Under the pieces are notes generated by a model. That model saw only the letters and a program-made list of their open reading frames with translations. It did no database searches and was not told the origin of the DNA. A stretch of 64,000 nucleotides of DNA. It comes from Artemia franciscana (Eukaryota > Arthropoda > Branchiopoda > Anostraca > Artemiidae). Below are positions 1-11,589 of this stretch, piece after piece (position 1 is the first letter of the stretch; each line of letters begins with the position of its first letter). The position numbers and the translations under genes were made by a program. The stretch is from contig NC_088863.1 of NCBI RefSeq assembly GCF_032884065.1, forward strand, positions 62,584,104-62,648,103, read 5' to 3'.

Positions 1-1718
1 CTATTGACGTTTTTGTTGGCTATGATTGTTTATTTAATTTCTGTTCATTTCATGTTTCTTTTATTCTCTAATAGTAATGTCTGGTCGTTTTAAATTTGGA
101 TTATTATATGAATTAATTTTTTTAGTAGTTAAGTTTAGTATGGCACTTTACTAATCTTTGAAAAAAATTCTTCTACATAAATTTTTCTAAAATTATTAAA
201 TGAAAATGCCTTTTTACTGTTTTTTTAAAAACAAGTTTCTTGTCTTGTGCCTTTTTGGTAAATCCAAGTCCTGCACTTTCGGCCAAATGTCACAAAAAAC
301 AAAAAAAAAATGTGGTATATAAACATTTCTCCTTATTAAATCACATTACAAAAATTGTGTTGAGCCAAGATAAAACCAGAAATAGAAAGTGACTCAAACG
401 GAAAGAAAAAAATTATTACGATTTTTACTTGATTACGAGCTTCCTTGCGACAGGAGGAATTGAACCGCTGACCCATTGATCATGAGAACAGTGCTTATCC
501 ACTACGCTGTCACAAGGTATAGGGTTATTTTGTTTTTCCATCTGTTTATAAAGTTCACAAAGTTTCAATAGAAAATTTATAATAATAGCTGATTTTTTTT
601 TCCTTAGGGGGTGGGACTGAGGGTTCAGCAAAGCAATGGATTATTTTCCAATCAGAAATTTGATCATTGGATTTTCTTTTTTACTTAGTTAGGCATGTTT
701 TCTTAATATTTTTCTTTTGTTCTTCCGATACATGAGTCATTTTGCCTTATTATTTTAATTCCGTAGTACTTTTTTTTCGGTATTAAAACATTAAAATGTA
801 TTCTATACTTTATTCTGATTTACTTTGTTTCTTTTTTTGAAAAACAAAATATGAATCGATATATTAATCTGTACATAGAAATATACTTTTATCCAAAAGT
901 GAACACGGAAACTCTAATTCTCTAAAATCTAATCCCCACAAACATTAAAGTATTAAGCATTATGATTTGCATAGTCGGTTTATTAGTTCAACTTCCTTCT
1001 CAAAATATCCAAAAGGTAAAAAAAATTTGTAAAGAGTTCTTTAAATATTCAAAACATCAAAGAACGAAAAAATAAATTACTACAATATTCAAGAAGACTG
1101 AAAAAAAGTAAATAAAAATAAACTGAATGTTTAATATATACTATTTTAAAAAAAAATCGCGAAAGAAGTTTTTAAAGAAAAGTAGAGATACACTAAAATT
1201 AAAATGATCAAAAATAAAGTCGAATAATTTTTCAAGCATAAAACTACCATAAATTACCAAAAAGAACAGGAATCACAATAAATAACCGAGTCAAACTCAA
1301 AACGAGAAGAAACTAATATGATTAGGATTGACACCCTAAAATTTTCAACTATTTCTTGGCAGCATTTTACACAATTTCCAATAAAACACGTCCTTTTGAG
1401 AGTCTGGACACACATGCAAATATTCCTTGATTTAGTTTTCCACCTTCACATGTTCCCCTGAAAATTAAAATGTATTATCCTTCTTAAGACCACCATACAA
1501 ATGGGGCCTTTGGATTTAGTTTTATAGAACATTCCATGATAGTTTCTACTTTGTTCCTTATTCTATACCCTATTGCCGCCTGGATATCTTTGTAGCCTTG
1601 ATTCACTTAAGCTATTTTTATTTAGTTCAATAGTGGTAATAATAGGCGTAGCATCTACTTCTATTAATAGAAGTAGAATAGCAGTAAAAGTGGTATTATT
1701 GGTGGCCCTAAGAATTTC
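1..1718 (+). repeat. Family-1 composite repeat, partial direct copy
   Basis: This stretch reads almost base for base like 23759-25490, in the same orientation, and like the reverse complement of about 5000-6700. It stops matching near 1715, where it abuts the palindromic end of the next, inverted copy. No protein-coding content is supported. It contains a 75-base tRNA-like module at 443-517. The left end is cut by the window. Confidence 0.85.
443..517 (-). other. tRNA-like module in family 1 (copy 1)
   Basis: Read on the minus strand, 75 bases begin CCTTGTGA and end TCGCAAGG, giving an acceptor-like stem with one G-T pair. An A-box-like TAGTGGATAAGC and a B-box-like GGTTCAATTCC lie at tRNA-like positions. 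The anticodon arm does not fold cleanly, so this is more likely a tRNA-derived (SINE-like) segment than a working tRNA. The same 75 bases recur at 6156-6230 and 24204-24278. Confidence 0.45.
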
Positions 1719-1719
1719 G

Positions 1720-1742
1720 GCACTTTGTATTAACCAAGTGAC
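1720..1742. repeat. Terminal palindrome of family 1
   Basis: The sequence reads CACTT-T-GT, ATTA, ACCAAGTG: 8-base arms with one mismatch around a 4-base centre. The partner at the far end of the right arm (28249-28268) has the same design. Just outside it the two copies stop matching, so it marks the element end. Confidence 0.6.
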
Positions 1743-1949
1743 ATATAGCGATCGTAAACTCTGTCGGTCGGTCTGTCTGTCCCAGTTTTGCTAATTTAGG
1801 CACTTCAAGATAGGCTAAGATGATTACATTTGGCAGGTTTATCTGGGATCAGACCAGATTAAATTAGAAAAAGTCGTTTCCCTGATTCATTATCTTGGGG
1901 GAAGTGGGGGATGGTTAATTCGGAAAAATTAGAAAAATGAGTTAGTTTA

Positions 1950-3490
1950 ACTTACGAACGGGTGATCAGATCTTAATGAAATTTGATATTTAGAAAGATC
2001 TTGTCTCAGAACTCTTATTTTAAATTTTGACCGGATCCAGTGACACTGGGGGGAGCTGGAGGGGAAAACTAAAATTTTGGAAAACGCTTTGAATGGAAGG
2101 ATCGGGATGAAACTTGGTGACAATAATAAGCGCAAGACTTAGATAGGTGATTAACATAACCGGAACGGATCTGCTCTCTTTGGGGGAGTTGTGGAGGAAC
2201 CTAACCTGAAAAATTAGAAAAAATTAGGTATTTTTAACTTACGAAGGAGTGATCAGATCTTAATGAAATTTCATATTTAGATGGATCTTGTAACTCAGAT
2301 CTCTTGTTTTACATCCTGACTAGATCCGGTGTCATTGGGAGGAGTTGGGGGGGGGGTTGGAAATCTTAGAAAACGCTTAGAGTATAGAGATCAGGATGAT
2401 ACTTGGCGGAAAGAATAAGCACAAGTTCGAGATACGTGACTGGCATATCCAGACCGGATTCACTCTATTTGGGTAGTTGAGGGGGGGGGGGGGGGTAATT
2501 AGAAAAATTAGAAAAAATTAGGTAGTCCTATTTGTAACTTACGAACGGGTGATCAGATCTTGATGAAATTTGATTTTAAGAAAGATCTTATGCTTCAGAT
2601 CTCTTATGTTAAATCCTGACCAAATCTGTTGACTTGGGGGAGTTGAAGGGGGAAACCAGTAATCTTTGAAAACGCAAAAATTGAAGTATCTTTATCTTAC
2701 GAATGGGTGATCGGATCTTAATAAAACTTGATATATAGAAAGATTTTATGTCTCAGATGCTCCGTTTTCAAGTTGAATTGGCTCCGGGTATATACGGGGA
2801 TGGAAGGGGAAAACAAAAATCTTGGAAACCGGAAATCTTGGAAAACGCTTAGAGTGGAGAGATCGGGATGAAACTTGATGGCAAGAATAAGCACAAGCTC
2901 TAGATCCGTGATTTACATAATAGGATGATGAAAATTGGTAGGTGTGTCAGGGGCCTGCACAAATTGACATGATAACAGTTGTTTCCCCGATTCGACCATC
3001 TGGGGGGGGGGCTGGAGGGAGAAGATAAAAATGAGGTATTTTTAATTTACGAATGGGTGACTGGATCTTAGTGAGCTTTTATGTTTAGAAAGAACTAATG
3101 TCTCATAGCTCTTATTTTAAATCTCGACTACATCTGGTGACATTTGGGGAGTTGGAGGGGGAAACTGAAAATGTCGGAAAACACTTAGAGTGGAAAGATA
3201 GGGATGAAACTTGGTTGGTAGGATAAGCAAGTGTCGTAGCTACGTGATTGACGTAACTGAACTGGATCTGCTCTTTGGAAGAGTTAGGAGGGATCCAGTG
3301 GTTTGGAGGGTTCGGTGTTCCTGGACATTAAATGATAGGCGTGTCAGGAACCTGCATAAATTGACTTGATAAAGTCTTTTTCCCCCATTCGACCATTTGG
3401 GTGGCTGAAGGGAGAGCAAAAGTTGGAAAAAATGAGGTATTGTTAACTTACGATTGGGTGATAGGATCTTAATGAATTTTATATTTCGAA
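1950..3490. repeat. Degenerate tandem array, roughly 300-bp units
   Basis: The motif GATCAGATCTTAATGAAATT or a near copy occurs around 1965, 2250, 2547, 2708, 3058 and 3459. Between occurrences comes the same order of blocks: a TCTCAGA block, a GGATCCGGTGACA-like block, a G-rich run, then GGGATGAAACTTGG and AATAAGCACAAG. Spacings of 160 to 400 bases show unit deletions. The inverted counterpart lies at about 27010-28200. Confidence 0.8.
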
Positions 3491-3556
3491 ATCTTGACCG
3501 GCATTAAGCCTTTGATTTTCCTTGAAATCAATCTATTTATTCTTAGAATTTTGCTA

Positions 3557-3577
3557 GAGCTCATGCCATATGAGCTC
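3557..3577. repeat. 8-5-8 hairpin GAGCTCAT/ATGAGCTC
   Basis: A perfect inverted repeat with a 5-base loop, conserved at 10341-10361 and 26945-26965. The loops differ (GCCAT-like, ACCAT, TTGGC) while the arms stay perfect. Confidence 0.65.
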
Positions 3578-3779
3578 TTGCCTCTTGGCTTTTCCACCAA
3601 ATCATCCTATGAGCAGAAGCTTTTGAACTGATACCATCCAGATGCATGTTTTATAGCTACTAAGAAAGGATAAATGACTTTGGACGTCTTCTATGACTGG
3701 CTTAGAGATGTTTTTCTGTCTCAAGTCAAGGAACAGACCTTTCTTGTTCTTGACAGGAAAATCCCAGGAATTGTATAGG

Positions 3780-5290
3780 GTATTAAGTTGAAAATTGTCA
3801 GGGTATTTTAAGGTGGATGTTGAACTACGCAAAATGCAAATTTTACATACTACTACTATTACGACTGGTGCTACTACTGTTGCTACTCGAACTACTACTA
3901 AAACTGCTATTGCTATGACTCTCTCTACTACAAATACAACATCGATTACCACTACTAGTGCTACTGAGACAAAGAGTATTTGGTGAAAACTTCAGGGACT
4001 GATGAAGAGGATAGTGAAATATGCTAAATTGGAACACGCAATGTGGATATAGGCTAGTAAAAGGGCGTAACAGCTATATCTAAGACGCAGCTTCGAGTAA
4101 CATGTGTAAACTTTTAGTGTTGAAGGGTACAATGAACCAACCAGAAGGTACTATTTACATACTACTACTGCTACTTCTACCACTACTAAGGCTAAGGGTC
4201 TCAAATTGAAATTTTTAGGAAATATTGTAGAAAAAAGTAAATTAAATTAAAACATGCTATTTGTAGGCAGGCTGTCAAAAGGCCTTATCAACAGTATTTC
4301 GAGAACGGCTCGGGATATTAGGCTAAAACTGTCAAGGCATGTTGAGGGGCTAATTGTGGTAATAAAAATGTCTTATATACATGTTGGTACTGCAAGTAGT
4401 CATACTATTAGTAGTGCTGTTTGTACCAATAATAGTAAGGGTAATTGTATTAATGTGGAGCTTTCAGGAACTGTTGAGAGGAATATTGGGATAACTCAAA
4501 ACATATTATATACATGCAGGTTATCAACAGGACGTTTCATTAATATCACAGAAACACCTTAAAGTATTAAGTTGAACCTATTAGGGCATGAGGAGGGGAT
4601 GTTGAGCTATACCAAACAGGCACAATATGAATACTATTGCTTCTTACTATTAATACAGCTAGTGCCATCACTAATGCTACTGCTATTGCTACTCCTACTA
4701 CTTCAGCCACTGTGTCTACCTCTATTGCTAATGCTAAGGGCATTAATTAAACTTTCAGAGAACGTAAAGGGTATAGTTGAACCAAATCCAAACACACACT
4801 TTGCATAGGGGTTATCAAAGGGATGTATTAGTAACATCCCAGCAACAGCTTAGGGTATTCAGCTGAAATTCTCAGGGCCACCAATAATACCACTTTTACT
4901 GCTACTTCTATAATCCCTTCTACTGCTGCTGTTGCTACTACTATTGAACTAAATCCGAATAGCTTTAGTGAATCAAGGTTGCAAAGATATCCAGGTGGCA
5001 ATAGGGTATAAAATAAGGAACAAAGTAGAAACTATCATGAAATGTTTATGTTGCTATAAAACTAAATCAAAAGGCTTCATTTGTATGATGATTGTCAAGA
5101 ACACGTCCCATTACTGTGCATCCAAGTTTTGAAAATTGTGTAGGTACAATGTCTTAGGAAGGATATTAAATTTTAATTTTCAGGGGAACATGAGAAGGTG
5201 TAAAACTATACCAAGGAATATTTGCATGTAAGTCCAGACTCTCAAAAGGACGTGTTTTATTGAAAATTGTAAAAATACTACTGAAAAATT
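3780..5290. repeat. Composite minisatellite with embedded trinucleotide tracts
   Basis: A conserved box recurs near 4264, 4512, 4800, 5088 and 5225: a TTTGCATG-like word, then TCAAAAGGNCGT, then CAGGAACGGCT-like, then GGGTATTAAGTTGAAA, then GGGCATGTTGAGG. Most spacings are 248-288 bases. Between boxes lie tracts of ACT/GCT-type triplets (3845-3960, 4150-4185, 4640-4740, 4880-4945). ORFs here encode low-complexity Thr/Leu runs and are not taken as genes. Confidence 0.75.
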
Positions 5291-6155
5291 GTTGAAAATT
5301 TTAGGGTGTCAATCCTAATCATATTAGTTTATTCTCGTTTTGAGTTTGACTCGGTTATTTATTGTGATTCCTGTTCATTTTGGGTTTCATTTATTGAATA
5401 TTTGTAATTAATGGTAGTTTTATGCTTGGAATATTATTCGACTTTTTTTCTGCTCATTTTAGGTATGTGTAGCTTCACTTTTCTTTGAAAAACTTCTTTT
5501 GTGATTTTTTAAAAATTAGTATATATAAAACATTCAGTTTATTTTTATTTACTTTTTCTCAGTCTTCTTGAATATTGTACTAATTTGTTTTTTCGTCCTT
5601 TGAGTTTTTGAAAATTTAAAGCACTCTTTTCAAAATGTTTATACCTTTTGGATATCTTGAGGAGGAAGTTGAACTAATAAAACGACTATGCAAAGCATAA
5701 TGCTTAATACTTTAATGTTTGTGTGGATTAGATTTTAGAGGATTAGATTTTCTGTGTTCATTTTGGATAAAAGTCAGTTGGATAACAGTCAGTTTCCATG
5801 TACAAATTGATATTTTGATTCATATTTTGTTTTTCAAAAAAGAAACAAAGTAAATCAGAATATAATATAGAATACATTTTACTGTTTTAATACCGAAAAA
5901 AAAGTACTGCAGAATTAAAATAATAAGGCAAAATAACTCACTTATCGGAAGAATAAAAGAAAAATATTAAGAAAACAAGCCTAACTAAGCAAAGAAGAAA
6001 ATCAAATGATCAATTTCATGATTGGAAAATAATCCATTGCTTTGCTGAACCTTCAGTCCCATCCCCTAAGGAGAAAACAAATCAGCTATTATCATAAATT
6101 TCAATTGAAATTTTGTGAACTTTTTGAACTGTTGGAAAAACAAAATATCCATATA

Positions 6156-6230
6156 CCTTGTGACAGGGTGGCGGATAAGCGCTGTTTTCATGATCAATAA
6201 GTCAGCGGTTCAATCCTTCGTGTCGCAAGG
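6156..6230 (+). other. tRNA-like module in family 1 (copy 2)
   Basis: A 75-base copy of the tRNA-like segment, here on the plus strand because this arm is inverted. It keeps CCTTGTG...CGCAAGG acceptor pairing and a GGTTCAATCC B-box, with several substitutions in the D-arm region. Confidence 0.45.
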
Positions 6231-7493
6231 AAGTATATTTCAATTATTTTCGATCCGATTTTTTTTTTCTTCCGTTTGAGTCACTTTCGATATCTGGTTC
6301 TGTCCTGGCTCAGCACAATTTTTGTAATGTGAATTAATAAATAAAAATATTTATTTACCACATATTTTTTTTTTTTAATTTTGTGACTACATTTGGCCGA
6401 AAGTGCAAGACTTGGCTTTACCCAAAAGGCACAAGACAAGAAACATGTTTTTAATAAAAAGGTAAAAAGGCATTTTCATTTTTTAATTTTAGAAAAAATT
6501 ATGAAGAAGAATTTTTTCAAAGATAAGTAAAGTGCCATCCTAAATTTAACTACTAAAAAAATGAATTCATATAATAATCCAAATTCAAAACGACCAGACA
6601 TTATTATTAGAGAATAAAAGAAACTTGAAATGAACATAAATTAAATAAATAATCATAGCTAACAAAAAGGTCAATAGGTACTAATAAAAATGAGTAAATA
6701 AATCTTAAAACGAGTAAAATATAAATTGGATATTCAAAATGTTCAAAATGTAACTAGAATAAGTACATCAAAATGTTTAATGCAAACTATGCGTCTGAAA
6801 GTTGTCAAAAGGCGTATCTGCACTATCGCAGGAACGGCAGAGCATATGAAGTTTAATCCTTTCGGACATGTTGAGGAGGAAGTTGAACTAATAAAACGAC
6901 TATGCAAATCCTAATAACTTAGAGCTCTATGCTCTCTTAGGAGCCAAAGATTTCAGAATTTGCCTGAATAAAATAGGAAATTAGCTTAGTATTGTTTCAC
7001 CAGCCATGATGTTAGTATGTTTAGCATAAAATGGCATTTTTTTTTTGTAAAGTGTAACTAAGCTCATTTGTTTGAACAAAAAAAATAATGACATAATATC
7101 ATCTTTACGTTATATTCCCTTAGTTTCAATAGAATTCGAAAGGGGTATGATGTCATAACAATTTCTGTTAACTTTCTGTTTCCAATTCAATATGCCCTCT
7201 CTTAAGTTTCTACGACCATCCCTCCGAGACAAAGTGGTTAGAAAATAAAAAGATGAAGAAGAAACATTCATGTGGGCCAGATTATTCTTTACTAAGTACC
7301 TATTAAAATCGTTTTTACTAAATGCCCTCTATCGAGGGTGCTTAATCTACCTACCAAGGGCACTTGATTAATCAAATTGTCATACACTTTGTATGAGTGA
7401 ATTTCAAATTAGTAAATTTTGTATATATAGGATCAGCACAAACAGTAGATGTTGCTCATGCGTACGTTGTAGTAAGACCTTCAGTTTTTGGTT

Positions 7494-7940
7494 TTAGTTT
7501 CTATATGCTCCTTCCTTATGATTAGCTACTTTGAAGAGCTTGATCCAGAGCTCTCTTAAATCTGAAGAAGCCAGCCTGCCTCTCAAAGTCGGATTTTTAC
7601 GTTTAAGCTTAATGTTGATATTGCAAGGCTTGGATAAATGACAATCATTCTGCAAAAGCACACCCATTAGAATACTCCCCAACGTATTCCCGGTGAGAAG
7701 GTAAACGTAATTTTGTGTTACGTTTGAAATACTCTGCTCTAAAAGTGAAGCTGTCAGTCCACAGTAGTCATGTCGCAGGCTTACTTCAAACTTTATCCTC
7801 AAAATCAAGGAAACTTTCGAAATTGAAGCTATGACTTCAATTTCCGTTCGAATGAGCCCTTTTCTGATATTTTTTAAAACAGAGTCAATGTGATGACCCC
7901 AAGGGAAAGAAGGCCAATAGAACGCTAATTTTTGTTTCAA
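7494..7940 (-). CDS. Unrecognised 148-codon ORF inside the inverted repeat
   Basis: An open frame of 148 codons with mixed amino-acid composition and no motif I recognise. The C-terminal part (SSDLRELWIKLFKVANHKE, residues about 124-142) is also readable in the inverted partner at 16922-17110, where the upstream part is broken by stops. Differences between the copies mostly change amino acids, which argues against selection on the protein now. It could be the relic of an element-encoded protein or chance in a repeat. Confidence 0.2.
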   Translation of the reverse strand: MKQKLAFYWPSFPWGHHIDSVLKNIRKGLIRTEIEVIASISKVSLILRIKFEVSLRHDYCGLTASLLEQSISNVTQNYVYLLTGNTLGSILMGVLLQNDCHLSKPCNINIKLKRKNPTLRGRLASSDLRELWIKLFKVANHKEGAYRN

Positions 7941-8358
7941 TGAGCCCTCTCCAGATATTTTAAGATCTCATTTTTGGTGAGATCAGCTATGAAAAAGAAA
8001 ACATAATTAAACACACTTCCAGGGTGTGGCATGATCTCTCTAAGAGTCCACGCCATACTCTCCTTTTTAGTCTAAAGTACTCTTTTTTGTTTTAAAGAGA
8101 ACACAAAAAGACAGAGAACACTTTCATTTTTTGGGATGTTTTCCTCTTTTTTCTAAAATCAAGCAAATTTTTCCAGGATCTTAGCCTTTGGGGGGAAATG
8201 TTAATCCTTATGGACTTTATGCAGTCCAAACTATCTTAAAAAGATTCAAACTCATCTGCAGCAATCTGCTGCAGAGCTCGGAACTTAATCCCAATGATGA
8301 GAATATGAAAAGCGTCTATATACTAATCCAAAAAAGAATATATAATCAAGGATATTAT

Positions 8359-10308
8359 ACAAGCAAGGATAAGAATATCATAAGGCTGAGTGTCAATTTA
8401 TTTCTAACTGAATGCAATGTGGCACCATGGTTTCAGAAATCCCTGTAGCCTAGTAAAGCACGATAATCAGGTCACAGTAATGAAAAATTTTAAAATACTT
8501 TTCGACAAAAACTGTCGAGGGATAAAAATTGCCATTAGAAGTTGATACAGGAATAGTAACTATGATTTCAAATAATTTTAAAGTTTATTGTGAAAATGAA
8601 TTTTTAGAAATGTCGGAAGATAGCTTGAACCCTCAAAAATACTGTCAGATAGATGTCACTGCAAATGTCATTGGAAATTAACAGTCCCCCCCCCACCTTG
8701 AATAACAAAAAAAAGCAATGGCAACATTGATGTGCCCTCTTTTTCCTATTTTCTTAATAATTAGTGGGACAGTAAAAAACCATGAGGAACTGCTTAAGGG
8801 CTCATTTGAAAGGAAATTCCTATATATATGTGCTCTGTGTAAGTAAAAAAAACAACATATTATTGAAAATAAAATGGAACTTTTTGGTAAAAACCTGCAT
8901 CTTCATGCACAAGTTCGTGTCGTATTGGGTATGATGTCATATTTGACATCAAGGGTTTCGTAACGAAAATATTATTTGTCGAATAAAAAAAAAGGAATTA
9001 AAGAAAAAATTTGTAATTCATAACTTGGTACACTCGACGTTTTGCTGCATAACAATATACGATTTGTTGCCAAGGATATATTGTTTCTCAATTATGATGG
9101 TATATAGATAATTTTGATAAATCTTATCCTTGCTTTAAAATAATTCTGAATGATTTCAACTAAAATGAACCTTCAAAACATAAAAAAAATCCAATAAAAA
9201 GAAATAACTTATTTTCTTTGCACAGTCTTATAACAAGATAGACTCCATTTATATAGCTAATAAACCGTGTCGAAAAACATTCACTACCAGAAAATTTATT
9301 GCTCTTGGGTGTGAACGAAGATCATAGTAGGGAAATATCAAAATCACACCGAATCTAAAAAAATGGTATTTTTCTTTAATTTTTGTTGTCACTTTTTACT
9401 ATTTAATTAAGTCAAAATTTTTAGTTATTTTGGTGATCCTCTGCTTTTGATACTAAGAAGTTGTGAGTGTTTTAATGCACTCGCATTTTTACATTTTTTA
9501 AATGCATTTTTGAGTGGAAACATAGCCAGTTGTGGATGGAATCTTTTCAGTGGAATGCTTTATTATCTTCATTCTTTTAAAGACAAATATCAAATCATAA
9601 GTTATACTCTGCTTCAAATACTGCTTTCTTCAGAATTTTCACAAAAACAAAAACAAAAAACAAGTAAAAACACATCTAATTTATAGAAATTTTTGCTGCC
9701 ACTAAAAAAAAAAAAAAAAAAAAATTGACAAACAACGTTTACCAAACACACAAACAAAAATCGATCAAAAACCCCAAATTCTACGCATATAATTCTACGG
9801 TAATAATCTTTCAAAATATTGGAGCTAAGATTTTCAAGGTTTAAACGAATTAGCCCTTCTAAATTTAAAGTACTCTAAAACAGGAGATTAACTAATGACA
9901 GCATATTAATTCTAAATAATTAATAACAGCAGATTAATTCTAAATTTAAGGTACTCCAAAAGAGATTTGATCCCATCGCCATCGCTTTGTGTTCGAGAAT
10001 TTTTTCTTGAAGCATTAGGGAAACATTTAAAGCTCTAGTGTTACAAATAAGGAGGTGTAAGGGGTGGGGGGGGGTGGATCCGTTATGAACAACATATTTC
10101 TGTCCGTCTGATGTTTTAAGGTTGCTCTTTCGTTTAAAATTGTCTTTTTAATTTATTTTTCTCATTTATAATACCGTATGAATAGTTATCCTAATATGAG
10201 GGGAAGGGCTCTACCCCTAAAACTCCTACTCTATATTGAATTTTAATTTTTTCAAAGCAATATTCGGGGATGAAGGACAAATTTAGTGTATTTGCTTTTG
10301 AAAATTCA
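8359..10308. other. Spacer with no recognised gene
   Basis: AT-rich sequence with short homopolymers, including a 20-base A run at about 9705-9724 and C or G runs near 8685 and 10060. Short ORFs at 9447-9686 and 9614-9814 are low-complexity and overlap on opposite strands. I see no gene, no clear repeat partner and no element ends. Confidence 0.6.
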
Positions 10309-10530
10309 ATTCAATTTATTTAGAATTTAGAATTTTGCTAGAGCTCATACCATATGAGCTCTTGGCTCTTCCGACCTCGTCACAAGTGCCTTATGAGCTC
10401 TTAGCTCTTCTTTTTGTTCCAAAGAGACCGCAAAAAGAGATAGAACACTCTCTTTTTGTGGGATGTTTCCCCCTATTGTCTAAAATCAAGCAAATTTTCC
10501 CAGGATTTGTTGGAAATGTTCATCCTAATT
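10309..10530. repeat. Family-1-related module with hairpin
   Basis: It carries the GAGCTCAT 8-5-8 hairpin (10341-10361). It then matches the block also found at about 8060-8200 and, inverted, at 16400-16560: CTTTTTGTTCCAAAGAGA, a GGGATGTTT word, then TCTAAAATCAAGCAAATTTT. Confidence 0.7.
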
Positions 10531-10842
10531 ATTTATTATTATTATTTATTGGAAAATTATTAATGTAAAAGAAGCAAAAGACAGTGCAATAAACGAAAAA
10601 AAAAGAAAAAAGAGAAGAAATTTACACTGAGAGCGAAGACAAACAATTAAAAAAAAAAAGCAAAATCCTCTTAACCTTTTTCAAACTGCACGTTATAAGG
10701 TGATGACACAGACATACAAAAATACAAAGTTTTGAACTAGACGGAGGAAAAGAGATAGAGAAAAAAAGAAAAACCAACAAACAAACAACAATATAAAAAA
10801 GAGGCCGAGACTACTGAAATAGTACAGAAAACCATTCAGGGC

Positions 10843-11127
10843 AAAAAGAGCATTTGCATATGACGTCATTATTAGTACATGAGGCTTTGTATATGCACTG
10901 ACAATGGGAAAGCCAAGAATGTTGTATACTCGCAAGTTTTACGTAGTTTGAAACACATATATAAATCTATCTATATTCACAGGTGGGACACAGGGACACA
11001 ACTACAATGGCACGTAACTAATAATGCGCGTAACGACTTACGCGCGTTTGGGGGCTTGGGGGGGGGGATGCGAAGCGCCCCACCAACTAGGTGTTGGGGT
11101 GGCGCAAAGCGCCACCCCAACATTTAG
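10843..11127 (+). mobile_element. Helitron 3' end, 5'-truncated
   Basis: This matches 47735-48013 closely. It holds the last about 20 codons of the RepHel protein (reading [18 protein letters not shown]), a short 3' untranslated part, then two GC-rich hairpins near 11060-11085 and 11093-11120. It ends ...AACATTTAG-T where intact copies have AACAGCTAG-T, so the CTAG terminus is mutated. A TGACGTCA palindrome lies at 10861-10868. Confidence 0.75.
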
Positions 11128-11131
11128 TAAA

Positions 11132-11335
11132 AAATAATAGTGACTTAATATCATCCTTACGTTATAATCCCTTAATTTCAATAGAATTCGACATGGATAT
11201 GATATCATAAAATTTTTTATTAGCTTTCCGTTTCCAATTCAAAAAGCCCTCTCTTAAGTTTCTACGACCATCCCTCCTATACAAAGTGGTTAGAAAATAA
11301 AAAGGGGAAGAAGAAACATACATGTGGGCTTTATT
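11132..11335 (+). repeat. Module shared with both inverted-repeat arms
   Basis: Matches about 7080-7280 directly and 17310-17520 in reverse. Diagnostic words are AATAGAATTCGA, CTCTCTTAAGTTTCTACGAC and CAAAGTGGTTAGAAAATAAA. A third copy of this block therefore sits in the spacer between the arms. Confidence 0.75.
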
Positions 11336-11589
11336 CTCCTTTCTTTAGTTTGTGTTATTATATTTACATATGTGTTGTAAATTTCTTGATTTTACTTCAA
11401 ACTTTTTCTCAACTCATAATACTTTTTAGAGAAACTAGCTTAGTGACACCTGTGACAACAATTTGAAAATACGCAGATAAAAAAGCGACTTGAATCACCA
11501 TTCCCACACTGACTTTTAAATTAGTAATGATCTGTGGAATATTTGGTAAAGCAGTCGTGAATTATTAAATCTAGAATCAACACTTCCAA

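Larger units (their letters stand above)
1719..8358 (-). repeat. Left arm of giant inverted repeat (family 1)
   Basis: The reverse complement of this 6.6-kb stretch is found in two blocks: 1719-6735 matches 28268-23695, and 6735-8358 matches 17830-16180. Matching is close (most bases, with small indels) and stops abruptly near 8358. Sub-parts in order are a terminal palindrome (1720-1742), a tandem array of roughly 300-bp units (1950-3490), a GAGCTCAT hairpin (3557-3577), a composite minisatellite with trinucleotide tracts (3780-5290), a tRNA-like module (6156-6230) and a block with a 148-codon ORF (7494-7940). Confidence 0.85.

Noticed and set aside
3795-3986. Thr-rich and Ser-rich ORFs in family 1 (also 26305-26496, 4572-4808, 25487-25738)
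   Set aside because: Translations of trinucleotide tracts and minisatellite units.
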